Positions 40,309-51,647 of a DNA stretch of 64,000 nt are shown piece after piece. A program made the position numbers and the translations under genes. Under the pieces are notes generated by a model. The model had not been told where the DNA came from. It saw nothing but the letters and a program-made list of their open reading frames with translations, and did not search any database. The DNA is from Pseudomonadota bacterium (GTDB lineage: Bacteria > Pseudomonadota > Gammaproteobacteria > Steroidobacterales > Steroidobacteraceae), in NCBI GenBank assembly GCA_021808195.1, contig JAKBCE010000002.1:62001-126000 (forward strand). Reading direction: 5' to 3'. Within the stretch, counting starts at the first letter, position 1, and each line of letters begins with the position of its first letter.

Positions 40309-41823
40309 CTACACCGGAATCTTGGTGGCAGCGGCCTGGGTGACCAGGTGCTGGATCGAGGGCTCCATGACCTTCAGCAGCGGCTCGGGCCAGATGCCGA
40401 GCACCAGCACCGCCAGCGCGAGCGCGCCGAGGATCAGGAATTCCCGGCCATTGAGATCGCTCAGGTGGGCCACGTGGTCATTGGCCACCGGTCCGAACAC
40501 CACGCGCTTGACGAGCCAGAGCGTGTAGGCGGCCCCGAGGATGAGGGTCACGGCCGCGAGCGCCGAATACCAGAAGCTCGCCTTGAAACTCGCCAGGATC
40601 ACCAGGAACTCCCCGACGAATCCCGAGGTGCCGGGCAAGCCCGTATTCGCCAGCGCAAAGAGCACCATGAAACCGGCGAACACCGGCATGGTGTTGATCA
40701 CGCCGCCGTAGTCTGCGATCTGCCGGCTGTGCATCCGGTCGTAGAGCACCCCGACGCACAGGAACAGCGCCCCGGAGATCAGGCCGTGGGAGATCATCTG
40801 CACCATCGCGCCGTCCATGCCCATGCCCGCACCCTGGGTTGCGCCGGTGCTGCGCACGATCGCGTAGATGAGAAACGCACCCAGCGTGACGAAGCCCATG
40901 TGCGCGATCGAGGAGTACGCGATGAGCTTCTTCATGTCCTGCTGCACGAGCGCGACGAAGCCGATGTAGATCACCGCGATCAGCGAGAGCGTGATGACCA
41001 GCGCGTCGAGCTGCCGGCAGGCGTCCGGAACGATCGGCAGACTGAAGCGCAGGAATCCGTAGCCGCCCATCTTCAGCATGATGGCCGCCAGAATCACCGA
41101 GCCGCCGGTGGGCGCCTCGACGTGCGCGTCCGGCAACCAGGTGTGCACCGGCCACATCGGCACCTTCACCGCAAATGCGAGCATGAAGGCGGCGAAGATC
41201 CAGCGCTGCTCGGTGAGAGTCAGCGGCAAAGACTGGAAGCTCGCGATCGAATAGCTGCCGGACTTGACGTACATGTAGATCAGGGCCGCCAGCATGAACA
41301 CCGAGCCGAGGAACGTATAGAGGAAGAACTTGATGGTCGCGTACACGCGCCGCGGGCCACCCCAGATGCCGATGATGAGGAACATCGGGATCAGCATCGC
41401 TTCCCAGAAAAAATAGAACAGCAGCGCGTCGGTGGCCGAGAACACCCCGACCATCAGACCCTCCATGATCAGGAAGGCCGCGTAGTACTGCGCCGGACGC
41501 TTGGTGATCACGTTCCAGCCGGCGATCACCACCGGCACCGTCATCAGCGCGGTGAGCACGATCAGCGGCATCGAGATGCCATCGACCCCGAGCGCATAGT
41601 TGGCGTGAAAGCGCGGAATCCATGGGGCGCTCTCGACGAATTGGAACGCCGCCGTGTGCGTATTGAAATCCATCATCAGCGGCACGCACAGTGCGAGCGC
41701 CGCAAGCGAGGCGATGAGCGACAGCCAACGGCCAGCGCCGATATTGCGCTCCCCGAGCAGCAGCACCACGATGCCGGCCGCAATGGGCAGCCAGATCAGC
41801 AGGGACAGCAGGTGGTCGTGCAT
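40309..41823 (-). CDS. nuoM: NADH-quinone oxidoreductase subunit M
   Basis: A 504-residue proton-pumping membrane subunit of complex I. Conserved parts are FHANYALGVDGISMPLIVLT, the Glu of FFFWEAMLIPMFLIIGIWGG, the Lys region AFAVKVPMWPVHTWLPDAHV and QQDMKKLIAYSSIAHMGFVT. These carry the charged residues of the half-channels. ATG 41823 has GGAGAAAG eight bases upstream. It lies 33 bp after nuoL and 5 bp before nuoN in the same transcript. Confidence 0.96.
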   Translation of the reverse strand: MHDHLLSLLIWLPIAAGIVVLLLGERNIGAGRWLSLIASLAALALCVPLMMDFNTHTAAFQFVESAPWIPRFHANYALGVDGISMPLIVLTALMTVPVVIAGWNVITKRPAQYYAAFLIMEGLMVGVFSATDALLFYFFWEAMLIPMFLIIGIWGGPRRVYATIKFFLYTFLGSVFMLAALIYMYVKSGSYSIASFQSLPLTLTEQRWIFAAFMLAFAVKVPMWPVHTWLPDAHVEAPTGGSVILAAIMLKMGGYGFLRFSLPIVPDACRQLDALVITLSLIAVIYIGFVALVQQDMKKLIAYSSIAHMGFVTLGAFLIYAIVRSTGATQGAGMGMDGAMVQMISHGLISGALFLCVGVLYDRMHSRQIADYGGVINTMPVFAGFMVLFALANTGLPGTSGFVGEFLVILASFKASFWYSALAAVTLILGAAYTLWLVKRVVFGPVANDHVAHLSDLNGREFLILGALALAVLVLGIWPEPLLKVMEPSIQHLVTQAAATKIPV

Positions 41824-41856
41824 TCTTGTGCTTTCTCCGAAATGCTCTGCGTGCGC

Positions 41857-43860
41857 TTACGCGTGGACCAGGAACCAGCCCAGCAGCGCCGCCAGACCGA
41901 TCACGATCCAGAAGGCGTACGAGTACAGATAGCCGCTCTGTACCCGCCGCACCACACCGCCGAACCAGCCGACTGATGCGGCGGTGCCATTGACCAGGGC
42001 CCCGTCGATCAACGTTTGGTCGCCCGCTTTCCACAGTCCGGTGCCAAGAGCCCGGCTGAGCCGTGCGATGACCTGCTCGTTGAACCAGTCGAAGTAGAAT
42101 TTCTGATCGAGGATGCGCTTCAGCCAGGCGAATTTAACCGCCGCGGCATCGGCCAGATCCGGGCGCTTGAGCACGAACAACCAGGCGGTGAAGAACCCCG
42201 CCAGCGCCAGCCAGAACGGCGCACCGAGGAACCCGCCCAGCGCGAGCTCGATCGGCCCATGGTAGTCCGCAGCCATGCGGGCGATAACATCGTGCGACGG
42301 CAGCACCTGGATGGCGTTGCCGAAATATGAGCCGTAAAGCACCTTGCCGACCGTGAAGTAGCCGATGAGCAGGGATGGAATGGCGAGCGCAATCAGCGGC
42401 ACCGTCACCACCCAGGGGCTCTCATGCGGCTCGTGTACCCCGTGCCCTCCGTGTGCATCGTGCCCATGGGCATCGTGCCCGTGACCGGCCTGTGCATGGC
42501 GGAAGCGCTCCTCGCCGTGGAACGTCATGAACAGCAGGCGGAACGTGTAGAGCGAGGTGATGAACGAGCCGAGCAGCACGCACCAGTATGCGTAGGTGGC
42601 GCCCCAACGGTGCGTCATGCCGACCGCTTCGATGATGGCGTCTTTGGAGTAAAAGCCCGAAAAGAACGGCGTCGCAACCAGCGCCAGACCGCCGATCCAG
42701 CAGGTGATGGCGGTAATCGGCATGTACTTGCCGAGCCCGCCCATCTTGCGCATGTCCTGCTCGTGGTGCATGCCGATGATGACCGAGCCGGCGGCGAGGA
42801 ACAGCAACGCCTTGAAGAAGGCGTGCGTCATCAGATGGTAGATCGCCGCGCTGTAGGCCGAGGCGCCGAGCGCGGCGGTCATATAGCCGAGCTGCGAGAG
42901 CGTCGAGTAGGCGATGACCCGCTTGATGTCGTTGTTCACCACACCGAGCAGCCCCATGAAGAAAGCTGTGGTCGCGCCGATCACCAGCACGAACGACAGT
43001 GCCGCATCCGAATGCTCAAACAGCGGCGACATGCGCGCGACCATGAAAATGCCCGCCGTCACCATGGTCGCGGCGTGGATCAGGGCCGAGATCGGCGTCG
43101 GGCCTTCCATCGAGTCGGGCAGCCAGACATGCAGCGGAACCTGCGCGCTCTTGCCCATCGCGCCGATGAACAGACACACGCAGATCAGCGTCAGGGCATT
43201 GACGCCGCCGAACACCGGCAAGGTCTGCTGCGCCAGCTGCGGAGCGGCTGCAAATGCCGTGGTGTAGGACAGCGAGTGCGTAAACGAGAACAATGCAGCG
43301 ATACCGATCACGAAGCCGAAGTCACCCACCCGGTTGACGATGAACGCCTTCATGTTCGCGAAGATCGCGCTTGGACGCGTGTACCAGAAACCGATCAGCA
43401 GGTAGGACACCACGCCCACCGCTTCCCAGCCGAAGAACAGCTGCATGAAGTTGTTTGCCATCACGAGCATCAGCATCGCGAAGGTGAACAGCGAGATGTA
43501 GCTGAAGAAACGGGTATAGCCCGGATCGTCACTCATGTAGCCGATGGTGTACACGTGCACGCACAGCGATACGAACGTGACCACCGACATCATGAGCACG
43601 GTGAGCCGATCGATGAGGAACCCGACCTGGATGTGCACCCCGTCGCTCACCAGCCAGGTATACACCGGGCCGTTGAACGTACTGGCGCCGCCCCAGTACA
43701 GCTGCTTCAGCACGTACAGCGAGAGGCCACAGGCGAGCGCGACGCCGGCGATCGTGATCGTGTGCGAGGCAATCCGGCCGATGCGGTTGCCGAACAGGCC
43801 CGCAATCACGGCCGCGATGAGCGGCGCAAGCGGAATGGCGATCAGCAGATGCGGATTCAT
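41857..43860 (-). CDS. nuoL: NADH-quinone oxidoreductase subunit L
   Basis: A 667-residue distal proton-pumping subunit of complex I. Family blocks are IGFLIDRLTVLMMSVVTFVS, FFGWEAVGVVSYLLIGFWY, the Lys-containing GAMGKSAQVPLHVWLPDSME and NNDIKRVIAYSTLSQLGYM. The C-terminal lateral helix region follows a His-rich loop (HAQAGHGHDAHGHDAHGGHG), which is longer and more His-rich than in E. coli as I recall it. ATG 43860 is 6 bp after nuoK. Part of the nuoA-N operon. Confidence 0.96.
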   Translation of the reverse strand: MNPHLLIAIPLAPLIAAVIAGLFGNRIGRIASHTITIAGVALACGLSLYVLKQLYWGGASTFNGPVYTWLVSDGVHIQVGFLIDRLTVLMMSVVTFVSLCVHVYTIGYMSDDPGYTRFFSYISLFTFAMLMLVMANNFMQLFFGWEAVGVVSYLLIGFWYTRPSAIFANMKAFIVNRVGDFGFVIGIAALFSFTHSLSYTTAFAAAPQLAQQTLPVFGGVNALTLICVCLFIGAMGKSAQVPLHVWLPDSMEGPTPISALIHAATMVTAGIFMVARMSPLFEHSDAALSFVLVIGATTAFFMGLLGVVNNDIKRVIAYSTLSQLGYMTAALGASAYSAAIYHLMTHAFFKALLFLAAGSVIIGMHHEQDMRKMGGLGKYMPITAITCWIGGLALVATPFFSGFYSKDAIIEAVGMTHRWGATYAYWCVLLGSFITSLYTFRLLFMTFHGEERFRHAQAGHGHDAHGHDAHGGHGVHEPHESPWVVTVPLIALAIPSLLIGYFTVGKVLYGSYFGNAIQVLPSHDVIARMAADYHGPIELALGGFLGAPFWLALAGFFTAWLFVLKRPDLADAAAVKFAWLKRILDQKFYFDWFNEQVIARLSRALGTGLWKAGDQTLIDGALVNGTAASVGWFGGVVRRVQSGYLYSYAFWIVIGLAALLGWFLVHA

Positions 43861-43866
43861 GCAGCC

Positions 43867-44172
43867 TCAGCCCTTGAGAGTGTTCAGATCTTCGACGTTG
43901 ATGCTGCGCCGCTCACGGAACAGCACCACGAGGATCGCCAGTCCAATGGCCGACTCGGCTGCGGCCACGGTGAGCACGAAAAACACGAACACCTGGCCGG
44001 TGAGGTCACCGAGCATGCGCGAGAAGGCGATGAAATTGAAGTTGGCTGCGAGCAGCAGCAACTCCACGCACATCAGCAGCAGGATGACGTTTTTGCGGTT
44101 CAGAAAGATGCCGGCGACCGCCAATGCGAACAAAATTCCCGACAGCGTCAGCATATCGGCAAGTGTGATCAT
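43867..44172 (-). CDS. nuoK: NADH-quinone oxidoreductase subunit K
   Basis: A 101-residue three-helix membrane subunit of complex I, normal length. The conserved membrane Glu residues lie in [20 protein letters not shown] and [20 protein letters not shown], both needed for proton transfer. The ATG overlaps the nuoJ stop by 4 bp (ATGA), a common arrangement implying coupling. Confidence 0.96.
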   Translation of the reverse strand: MITLADMLTLSGILFALAVAGIFLNRKNVILLLMCVELLLLAANFNFIAFSRMLGDLTGQVFVFFVLTVAAAESAIGLAILVVLFRERRSINVEDLNTLKG

Positions 44173-44801
44173 GGGCGCTTCTCCGCGGCGACTTTCACCA
44201 CCCGCAACCGCTCATCGGCGCGCACCGCCACCTGGCGCGACACGTCCTGCACCTTCTGACCCGGACGTCGGCGCAGAGTGAGGGCGATGGCCGCCACGAT
44301 CGCCACAACCAACAGCACCGCGGCGAGCTCGAACGGGTAGGCGTAGCGCGTGTAGAGAACCTGGCCGAGCTCAAGGGTGTTGCTGTAGTTGGCCGGCTCG
44401 CTGAGAAAGCCCCGGCTGACGTCGACCCCGCCGAGGCCGTGCTGCCAGATTACCCCGACGATCTCTGCGATCACCGCCAGCGCGGTGAGCCAGCCGAGCC
44501 ACGCAAAGCGCGTGAAGCCCCGCTTCAACTCCGCCAGATTGATGTCGAGCATCATCACCACGAACAGAAACAGCACCATGACCGCGCCGACGTAGACCAG
44601 CACCAGCACGATAGCGAGGAACTCCGCCTCGACGAGCAGCCAGATGGCCGCCGAATTGACGAACGAGAACACCAGGAACAGCACGGAGTAGACCGGGTTG
44701 CGCGCGGTGATCACGCCGAGCGCACCGGCCACCAGCAGCGTGGCAAACAGGTAGAACAGTATCAGTACTAGCACGGCCTCGACCTCATCGGTAGGGCGCA
44801 T
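44169..44801 (-). CDS. nuoJ: NADH-quinone oxidoreductase subunit J
   Basis: A membrane subunit of complex I, about 210 residues with five hydrophobic segments. The core [20 protein letters not shown] and [18 protein letters not shown] is the conserved pi-bulge helix region. The start is uncertain: ATG 44801 has AAGG six bases upstream but overlaps nuoI by 17 bp; GTG 44774, also with an AGG nearby, would give an N-terminus closer to the family's usual length. The C-terminal tail is basic and variable. Lies between nuoI and nuoK. Confidence 0.93.
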   Translation of the reverse strand: MRPTDEVEAVLVLILFYLFATLLVAGALGVITARNPVYSVLFLVFSFVNSAAIWLLVEAEFLAIVLVLVYVGAVMVLFLFVVMMLDINLAELKRGFTRFAWLGWLTALAVIAEIVGVIWQHGLGGVDVSRGFLSEPANYSNTLELGQVLYTRYAYPFELAAVLLVVAIVAAIALTLRRRPGQKVQDVSRQVAVRADERLRVVKVAAEKRP

Positions 44802-45264
44802 CGGCCGCCTTGTCGGCGGCGATCAGGGTCTCGTAGCGCTCGCCCACGGCAAGGAGCTTGTCCTTGTTCATGATGTTCTCGCCACGCTCTTCCATGTGGT
44901 ACTCGTGAATGCGCGTGAGCACGATCGCATCGACCGGGCAGGCTTCCTCGCAGAAGCCGCAGTAGATGCACTTGAACAGGTCGATGTCGTAGCGCGTGGT
45001 TCGCCGAGTGCCGTCCGCGGACACGTCCGAATCGATCGTGATGCAGGTGGCCGGACAGGTCGTCTCACACAGCTTACAGGCGATGCAGCGCTCCTCACCG
45101 TTCGCATAACGGCGTAGTGCATGCAGTCCGCGAAAGCGCGGAGATTGGGGTGCCTTTTCCTCGGGATAATTCAGCGTGTATTTGCGCGTGAAGAAGGTAC
45201 GCGCGGTGACGGACATCCCCTTGAGGAGTTCCGGCAGCAGAAAAGTCTTCAGCGGATTGGCCAT
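44785..45264 (-). CDS. nuoI: NADH-quinone oxidoreductase subunit I
   Basis: A 159-residue subunit carrying two 4Fe-4S clusters (N6a and N6b), shown by [16 protein letters not shown] and [18 protein letters not shown]. It relays electrons towards the quinone site through NuoB. ATG 45264 is preceded by GGAGGAGG, the best ribosome site of the operon; the long upstream frame is out of context, overlapping nuoH. Normal length. Confidence 0.96.
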   Translation of the reverse strand: MANPLKTFLLPELLKGMSVTARTFFTRKYTLNYPEEKAPQSPRFRGLHALRRYANGEERCIACKLCETTCPATCITIDSDVSADGTRRTTRYDIDLFKCIYCGFCEEACPVDAIVLTRIHEYHMEERGENIMNKDKLLAVGERYETLIAADKAADAPYR

Positions 45265-45275
45265 TGCCTCCTCCT

Positions 45276-46355
45276 TCAATGGAACCAGGGCCGGGCCCAC
45301 GGTCCGATGTGGATGGCAGCCATCGCCATCTCCACGCCAATCCACACCAGCGTCACGGGAATCAGCGCCTTCCAACCGAGTCGCATGATCTGATCGTAGC
45401 GATAGCGCGGAAAGGTCGCGCGGAACCACAGGAACAGGAACAGGAACACAAACACCTTCAGGCCGAGCCAGAAGAAGCTCGGATCGGCGAGCATCGTGCT
45501 GCCGAGCAGCGGATAGCCGGCAAAGGGCGACAGCCAGCCGCCGAAGAAAAAGACCGCGGTCAGCGTCGAGATCAGAATCATGTTGGCGTATTCGGCCAGG
45601 AAGAACAGCGCGAAGGCGATGCCCGAATACTCCACGTGGAAGCCGGCCACGATCTCCGACTCGCCCTCCGCGACGTCAAACGGCGCACGGTTGGTCTCGG
45701 CGACCCCGGCAATCAGATAGACCACGAAAAGAGGGAACAGCCAGAACCAGTTCCAGGCGAGAAACCCGCCCTGCTGATGATGCACGATCACCCCGAGGTT
45801 CATGCTGCCGGCGGCCATGAGCACCCCGACCAGGGCGAATCCCATGGCGATTTCGTAGGCCACCATCTGCGCCGCGGAGCGCATCGCCCCGAGCAGCGCG
45901 TACTTGGAATTGGCCGACCAGCCGGCGAGGATGATGCCGTATACGCCCATTGAGGACAGCGCCAGCAGATACAGCAGCCCCGCATTGGCCTTGGAGATCA
46001 CGAGCGCCGGGGAGAGCGGGATCACCGCCCAGGCCGCAAGTGCCGGCACGAGCGCGAGCGCCGGGGCGAGGCGAAAGAGGAACTTGTTGGCCTTGCTCGG
46101 GACCACCACTTCCTTGGTGAGCAGCTTGAACACGTCCGCGAACGGCTGACCCAGACCGGGCAGCAGCCCGAAGATGCGCACGCGGTTCGGGCCGCGCCGC
46201 AGCTGCATCCAGCCGATGACCTTGCGCTCCCAGAGCGTGAGGAAGGCTACGCACAGGATGACCCCGATGGTGATGATCAGGATCCACACCAGGGTGCGGA
46301 GGAGCTCTGGGAGTGTGGCCCAGAGTGCGAGCAGGTGAGTGATTTGCGTGTGCAT
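45276..46355 (-). CDS. nuoH: NADH-quinone oxidoreductase subunit H
   Basis: A 359-residue membrane subunit forming the quinone chamber entrance. Motifs: [57 protein letters not shown] with the conserved acidic loop, and [23 protein letters not shown] 46355 lies 2 bp after the nuoG stop codon. Normal length for the family. Confidence 0.96.
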   Translation of the reverse strand: MHTQITHLLALWATLPELLRTLVWILIITIGVILCVAFLTLWERKVIGWMQLRRGPNRVRIFGLLPGLGQPFADVFKLLTKEVVVPSKANKFLFRLAPALALVPALAAWAVIPLSPALVISKANAGLLYLLALSSMGVYGIILAGWSANSKYALLGAMRSAAQMVAYEIAMGFALVGVLMAAGSMNLGVIVHHQQGGFLAWNWFWLFPLFVVYLIAGVAETNRAPFDVAEGESEIVAGFHVEYSGIAFALFFLAEYANMILISTLTAVFFFGGWLSPFAGYPLLGSTMLADPSFFWLGLKVFVFLFLFLWFRATFPRYRYDQIMRLGWKALIPVTLVWIGVEMAMAAIHIGPWARPWFH

Positions 46356-46357
46356 CG

Positions 46358-48526
46358 TCAGTAGGTCACCGCAGAAGTACGGCCCTCGAGCGTCTCTTGC
46401 AGCGAGGTGGCGCGACGCACGAGCGCATCGATCTGGTACATGGGTAGATCGGTCACCTGGGCAGCTGCCCCGCCCGGTGCGACAGGATGCGCACCGCGGT
46501 AGGCCGGCGCTGCGTAGGCGGTGCTCTCCCCGCACAGCGCCACGAGCTCAGCGCGAATCTGCTCGCTCGAGAGGTATTCGAACTGGGGCAGATCGAGCAG
46601 ATTGCCGAGCACCCGCAGAATCTTCCAACCGGGGCGAGCCTCGCCCACCGGCTGCGCGGCGCCCGCTTGACTCTGCCAGAGGCCCTCGAGATTGACGTAC
46701 GTGCCGGAGGTTTCGGCAAACGTGCCGGCCGGCAGCAATACATGCGCGACGCGGCGCAGAGCCTCGCTCGCAAACGGGGTGACGGCCACCACGAACTGCG
46801 ACTGCCCGAGCGTGCGTTCCGCGCTGCTGTCGGGCGCATCGAGCCACGGCTCGGTGCCGAGCAGCAGATAGGCCGACAGCGGCTGGGCCAGCATCTCAGC
46901 GGCGCCGAGCCCGACCTTCTCGGCCGCCTTCCCCCCGGCCATGCGATGCGGCACGGCGCCCGCCAGATAAGCCCCCGCCGCGTTCGCCCCTTCGGCGAGC
47001 ACGCCAAAGGCGGCGCCGGTCACCTCGGCCAGGGCCGCCGCCAGAGCGCGCAGGTCCGCCAGGCGCGGATGCCTCAGCGCCAACGCCCCGAGCCACACGG
47101 CGCGCTTCTCGCCGTGTGCGAGCGCCGCCGCCGCTGCGCGATGCGTCGCGCCGATCGTGGCGCCGCGCACCGCCTCGGCCAGATGCGCCGGGGCGCTCTG
47201 ACCAGCCGCCTCCAGGGCAGCGGCCAACACGGCGGTCAGATCACCTACCAACGCCGCCGGTGCGCTCGTCAGATACGACGCCACCGGGAACTCATACGGG
47301 AAGCGCGCCGGATTGACGAACGCCACTTGCGCGCCGCGCAGAGCCGCCTTACGCACCCGATGCGCCAGAATTGGCACCTCGCGGCGCAGGTTGGCGCCAA
47401 TGACGAGCAGACCCTCAAGCGCGTCGATCTGCGCGATGCGCATGCCGAGGTTCGGGTAGAGCGGATCATGCGTCTGGTCGCGCAGGTCTCGCTGCCGCAG
47501 GCGGCTGTCGATATTGGCGCTGCCCAGACCGCGCGCGATGCGCCCGGCGAGATAAAGCTCCTCGAGCGTGCTCGAGGGACTCCCCAGCACCCCGAGCGAG
47601 CTGGCGCGCACGCGCAGCCCTTCGGCAGCCTTGGCCAGAGCGCTCTCCCAGTCCGTCTCGACCCACTCGCCATTCTCGCGCACCATCGGGCGGCTGAGCC
47701 GCTCGGGGCTGTAGACGGCCTCGTAGCTGAAGCGATCGCGATCGGCGAGCCAAATCTCGTTGATCGCCTCGTTCTGGCGCGGGACCACGCGCATCAGCCG
47801 CCCGCGCAACACATGCCCGTAGAGGTTGCTGCCGACGCCATCGTGGGGCGAGACGAGCGGCACGGCAGTCATCTCCCACGCGCGTGCGCTGAACCGATAG
47901 GGCTTGGAGACGAGCGCACCGACCGGACAGAGGTCGATGACGTTGCCGGAAAGTTCGTGATTGACGGTGGTCTCGATGTAGCGGCGCACCTTCATCTGCT
48001 CACCGCGCCCGACCATGCCGAGCTCCTGGACGCCGGCGATCTCCTCGGTGAAGCGGATGCAGCGGGTGCAGTGTATGCACCGGGTCATGTCGGTCGCGAT
48101 CAGCGGGCCGAGATTCTCATCGGGCACCGAGCGCTTGCGCTCGCTGAAACGCGAGTAGTCCCGGCCGAAGCCGACGGCAAGATCCTGCAGTTCGCACTCC
48201 CCGCCCTGATCGCAGATCGGGCAGTCGAGCGGGTGGTTGATCAGCAGGAACTCCATCACTGCGCGCTGCGCGGCAATCGCCTTCGGCGAGCGGGTGAAGA
48301 CCTTCATTCCCTCCATCACGGGAGTCGCACAGGCCGGCAGAGGCTTCGGCGCCTTCTCGACCTCCACCAGGCACATGCGGCAATTGGCCGCCACCGCCAG
48401 CTTCTCGTGATAGCAGAACCGCGGCACGTACTCGCCGTTGGCGTCCGTTGCCTGGATGATCATCGCACCCTTGCGGACCTTGACCGGCTTGCCGTTGATC
48501 TCGATGTTGACGAATTCTTCAGCCAT
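46358..48526 (-). CDS. nuoG: NADH-quinone oxidoreductase subunit G
   Basis: A 722-residue iron-sulfur subunit. The N-terminus has the 2Fe-2S ferredoxin domain ([20 protein letters not shown], then a distal Cys in PLPACATPV). The His/Cys 4Fe-4S and further clusters are at [18 protein letters not shown] and [20 protein letters not shown], and a molybdopterin-oxidoreductase-like domain makes up the rest. That domain is degenerate and binds no cofactor in known complexes I. ATG 48526 follows the nuoF stop by 1 bp. The C-terminal half is Ala-rich and less conserved, as is usual. Confidence 0.95.
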   Translation of the reverse strand: MAEEFVNIEINGKPVKVRKGAMIIQATDANGEYVPRFCYHEKLAVAANCRMCLVEVEKAPKPLPACATPVMEGMKVFTRSPKAIAAQRAVMEFLLINHPLDCPICDQGGECELQDLAVGFGRDYSRFSERKRSVPDENLGPLIATDMTRCIHCTRCIRFTEEIAGVQELGMVGRGEQMKVRRYIETTVNHELSGNVIDLCPVGALVSKPYRFSARAWEMTAVPLVSPHDGVGSNLYGHVLRGRLMRVVPRQNEAINEIWLADRDRFSYEAVYSPERLSRPMVRENGEWVETDWESALAKAAEGLRVRASSLGVLGSPSSTLEELYLAGRIARGLGSANIDSRLRQRDLRDQTHDPLYPNLGMRIAQIDALEGLLVIGANLRREVPILAHRVRKAALRGAQVAFVNPARFPYEFPVASYLTSAPAALVGDLTAVLAAALEAAGQSAPAHLAEAVRGATIGATHRAAAAALAHGEKRAVWLGALALRHPRLADLRALAAALAEVTGAAFGVLAEGANAAGAYLAGAVPHRMAGGKAAEKVGLGAAEMLAQPLSAYLLLGTEPWLDAPDSSAERTLGQSQFVVAVTPFASEALRRVAHVLLPAGTFAETSGTYVNLEGLWQSQAGAAQPVGEARPGWKILRVLGNLLDLPQFEYLSSEQIRAELVALCGESTAYAAPAYRGAHPVAPGGAAAQVTDLPMYQIDALVRRATSLQETLEGRTSAVTY

Positions 48527-48527
48527 G

Positions 48528-49844
48528 TTATGCCGCCCGTACGCCGAGCTGATCCGCAACGATGCTGCGTCCGCCGTGATCGATCATGTACTCGAACTCG
48601 TGGCGGAAGTGCTTAAGGAAGCTCTGCACTGGCCATGCCGCCGCATCGCCGAGCGCGCAGATCGTGTGTCCCTCGATGCGGTTGGCCACATCGAGGAGCA
48701 GATTCAGCTCCTCGCGCCGACCCTGCCCGGCCAGAATGCGTTGGATGATGCGGTTCATCCAGCCCGTGCCCTCGCGGCAAGGCGTGCACTGCCCGCACGA
48801 CTCGTCCTTGTAGAAGCGCGAGAGCCGCTCGAGCACCCGCACCATGCAGGTGGTCTCGTCCATCACGATGACCGCCGCGGAGCCGACCGCCGAGCCGGCC
48901 GCGCGCAGGGAGTCGTAATCCATGTTGGTCTTGAGCATGACCTCCGCGGGCACCACCGGCACCGAGGAGCCGCCCGGGATCACGGCCTTCAGCTTGCGTC
49001 CGCCACTCACTCCGCCGGCGAGCGCCAGCAGATCGGCGAAGGCGACGCCCAGCGGCAGCTCGAAGTTTCCCGGCCGTGCAACGTGGCCGGAGACCGAGAA
49101 GATCACCGTGCCGCCGGAGTTGGCCGGCCCGAGATCGGCAAACCACTTCGGCCCCTTGCGCAGGATCGTCGGTACCGAGGCGTAGCTCTGCGTGTTATTG
49201 ATCGTGGTCGGCTTGCCATACAGACCGAAGTTGGCCGGAAATGGCGGCTTGAAGCGCGGCCGGCCGGGCTTGCCCTCGAGCGATTCGAGCAGCGCCGTCT
49301 CCTCACCGCAGATATACGCACCCGCACCGACGAAGGTGTACAGGTCGAAATCAACACCGCTGCCGCGGATGTTCTTACCGAGCAGTCCCGCAGCGTAGGC
49401 CTCCTGCAGCGCCGCCTCGAACCGCGGCACCGGCTCGCCGAGAAACTCGCCACGGATGTAGTTGTAGCCCACCGTAGAGTTGGTCGCGTAGCCGGAGATC
49501 GCCAGCCCCTCGATCAACGCATGCGGGTTGAAGCGCAGAATGTCGCGATCGTGACAGGTTCCCGGCTCGCTCTCGTCCGAATTGCACACCATGTACTTCT
49601 GCACCGGCGAGTTGCGCGGCATGAAGCTCCACTTGGTGCCGGTCGGAAAGCCCGCGCCACCGCGGCCGCGAAGCCCGGAGGCCTTCACCGCCTCGATGAT
49701 CTGCTCGCGCGGTGGCTTCTCGGTGAGGATTTTCTCCCACACCTGATACCCGCCGATCTTGCGGTAGGTCTCCAGCGTCCAGGAACGCTCGAGCGCGAGC
49801 GGCTCGAACACGACCAGATTCATCTTGTCGGGGCTGATGGGCAT
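48528..49844 (-). CDS. nuoF: NADH-quinone oxidoreductase subunit F
   Basis: A 438-residue subunit binding NADH, FMN and the N3 4Fe-4S cluster. [18 protein letters not shown] is the FMN/NADH-binding glycine-rich loop, [20 protein letters not shown] the second conserved block, and [15 protein letters not shown] with a later Cys the cluster ligands. It oxidises NADH and passes electrons into the complex. ATG 49844 is 4 bp after nuoE. Normal length. Confidence 0.96.
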   Translation of the reverse strand: MPISPDKMNLVVFEPLALERSWTLETYRKIGGYQVWEKILTEKPPREQIIEAVKASGLRGRGGAGFPTGTKWSFMPRNSPVQKYMVCNSDESEPGTCHDRDILRFNPHALIEGLAISGYATNSTVGYNYIRGEFLGEPVPRFEAALQEAYAAGLLGKNIRGSGVDFDLYTFVGAGAYICGEETALLESLEGKPGRPRFKPPFPANFGLYGKPTTINNTQSYASVPTILRKGPKWFADLGPANSGGTVIFSVSGHVARPGNFELPLGVAFADLLALAGGVSGGRKLKAVIPGGSSVPVVPAEVMLKTNMDYDSLRAAGSAVGSAAVIVMDETTCMVRVLERLSRFYKDESCGQCTPCREGTGWMNRIIQRILAGQGRREELNLLLDVANRIEGHTICALGDAAAWPVQSFLKHFRHEFEYMIDHGGRSIVADQLGVRAA

Positions 49845-49848
49845 GGGA

Positions 49849-50370
49849 TTACTTCAGCTCGTCGAGGATCTTGTCGAGCTTCTCGGGAGTGAGGTGCTCG
49901 TGAAAAACGTGATCCACCATCATCATCGGAGCGCCGGTGCACGCGGCGAGACATTCGTGCTCGTCCTTCAGGAAGATCCTCCCGTCGGGCGTGCTCTGAT
50001 CGAGCTTGATGCCGAGCTTGCGCTCGGCGTGCGCCACCAGCTCATCGGCGCCGTTCAGCATGCAGGAGATGTTCGTGCAAATACTCACGTGGTGGCGACC
50101 GCAGGGGTGCGTCTCGAGCATCGAGTAGAAGCTCGCCACCTCGTAGACCTGGATCGGCGGCAGGCTCAGATATGCCGCAACCGCATCCATCAGCGCCTTG
50201 GTCAGATGTCCCTGGTTCTGCTCCTGCGCGGCACGCAGCGCCGCGATGCACGCCGAGCGCTGCCGGCCGGGCGGAAATTTCGCCACCCAGTGGTCGATCT
50301 CACCGCGGGTGTGCTCCGAGAGCAGCCCGGTATCGCCGGCAGCCGGCGTCGTGTGCTTGTCGTTGCTCAA
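49849..50370 (-). CDS. nuoE: NADH-quinone oxidoreductase subunit E
   Basis: A 173-residue thioredoxin-fold subunit with the N1a 2Fe-2S cluster; ligands are in CTNISC and [15 protein letters not shown]. It pairs with NuoF in the NADH-dehydrogenase module. The start overlaps the nuoD stop by 4 bp. The first 20 residues are a variable extension. Normal length. Confidence 0.95.
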   Translation of the reverse strand: MSNDKHTTPAAGDTGLLSEHTRGEIDHWVAKFPPGRQRSACIAALRAAQEQNQGHLTKALMDAVAAYLSLPPIQVYEVASFYSMLETHPCGRHHVSICTNISCMLNGADELVAHAERKLGIKLDQSTPDGRIFLKDEHECLAACTGAPMMMVDHVFHEHLTPEKLDKILDELK

Positions 50371-51647
50371 CGGTCGATTTCCCCGAACACGATATCCTGC
50401 GTGCCGATCACCGCGACCACGTCGGCGAGCATGTGGCCACGCACCATCTCCTCAAGCGAGGCCAGATGGACAAAGCCCGGCGCGCGGCACTTGAGGCGGT
50501 ATGGCTTGTTGGCGCCATCGGATACCAGATAGATGCCGAACTCGCCCTTCGGCGCCTCCACCGCGGCATAAGTCTGTCCGGCGGGCACGTCGTAGCCTTC
50601 GGTGAAGAACTTGAAGTGGTGAATCAGCGATTCCATGTCGCCCTTCATGTGCTCGCGGCTCGGCGGGCGAACTTTGCGATCATCGATCATCACCGGGCCT
50701 GGGTTGTCACGCAGCCACTGCACGCACTGACGGATGATGCGGGTGGATTGGCGCAGTTCCTCGACGCGCACCAGGTAGCGGTCGTAACAGTCGCCGTTGG
50801 TGCCGACCGGAATGTCGAACTCCATCCGCTCGTACACCTCGTAGGGCTGCTTCTTGCGCAGATCCCACACCACCCCGGAACCGCGCAACATCGGACCGGT
50901 GAATCCGAGCTGCAGCGCGCGCTCCGGCGGCACCACCCCGATGTTCACCGTGCGCTGCTTCCAGATGCGGTTGTCGGTGAGCAGCGTTTCGTAGTCGGCG
51001 ATCGAGGCCGGGAACCGTGCCGCGAACGCATCGATGAAATCGAGCATGGAGCCCGAGCGCGATTCGTTCAGGCGATCGACTTCCTTGTGAGAGCGCCACT
51101 TCGAGGGCTGGTACTTCGGCATGCTCTGCGGCAGGTCGCGATACACCCCGCCGGGGCGGTAGTAGGTGGCATGCATGCGAGTGCCGGAGACGGCCTCGTA
51201 CACGTCCATCAACTCCTCACGCTCCTTGAAGGCGAGCAGGAACACGGTCATCGCGCCGATATCGAGCGCGTGCGCACCGAGCCACATCAGATGATTGAGG
51301 ATGCGCGTGATCTCATCGAACATCACGCGGATGTACTGGGCCCGCTCGGGCGGACGGATGCCGAGCAGCTTCTCGATGGCGAGCACGTAAGCGTGCTCGT
51401 TGCACATCATCGAGACGTAATCGAGACGGTCCATGTAGCCGATCGAGTGGTTGAACGGCTTCGATTCGGCCAGCTTCTCCGTACCCCGGTGCAGCAGACC
51501 GATGTGCGGGTCGGCCTTCTGGATCACCTCGCCGTCCATCTCGAGCACCAGGCGCAGCACCCCGTGCGCGGCCGGGTGCTGGGGACCGAAGTTCATGGTG
51601 TAGTTGCGGATCTCCGCGAGCGGAAGATCGTTCGTCGACTGAGCCAT
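50367..51647 (-). CDS. nuoD: NADH-quinone oxidoreductase subunit D
   Basis: A 426-residue subunit of the peripheral arm, homologous to hydrogenase large subunits, forming the quinone-binding pocket with NuoB. Motifs: [50 protein letters not shown] and the C-terminal [23 protein letters not shown] ending. Not fused to nuoC, unlike the E. coli NuoCD. Its ATG overlaps the nuoC stop by one base (TGATG). Confidence 0.97.
   Translation of the reverse strand: MAQSTNDLPLAEIRNYTMNFGPQHPAAHGVLRLVLEMDGEVIQKADPHIGLLHRGTEKLAESKPFNHSIGYMDRLDYVSMMCNEHAYVLAIEKLLGIRPPERAQYIRVMFDEITRILNHLMWLGAHALDIGAMTVFLLAFKEREELMDVYEAVSGTRMHATYYRPGGVYRDLPQSMPKYQPSKWRSHKEVDRLNESRSGSMLDFIDAFAARFPASIADYETLLTDNRIWKQRTVNIGVVPPERALQLGFTGPMLRGSGVVWDLRKKQPYEVYERMEFDIPVGTNGDCYDRYLVRVEELRQSTRIIRQCVQWLRDNPGPVMIDDRKVRPPSREHMKGDMESLIHHFKFFTEGYDVPAGQTYAAVEAPKGEFGIYLVSDGANKPYRLKCRAPGFVHLASLEEMVRGHMLADVVAVIGTQDIVFGEIDR

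Noticed and set aside
38861..44259. Several 500-600-codon plus-strand frames opposite nuoN, nuoM and nuoL
   Set aside because: All are exact antisense shadows of conserved complex I genes, rich in His/Arg/Gln, without domains.
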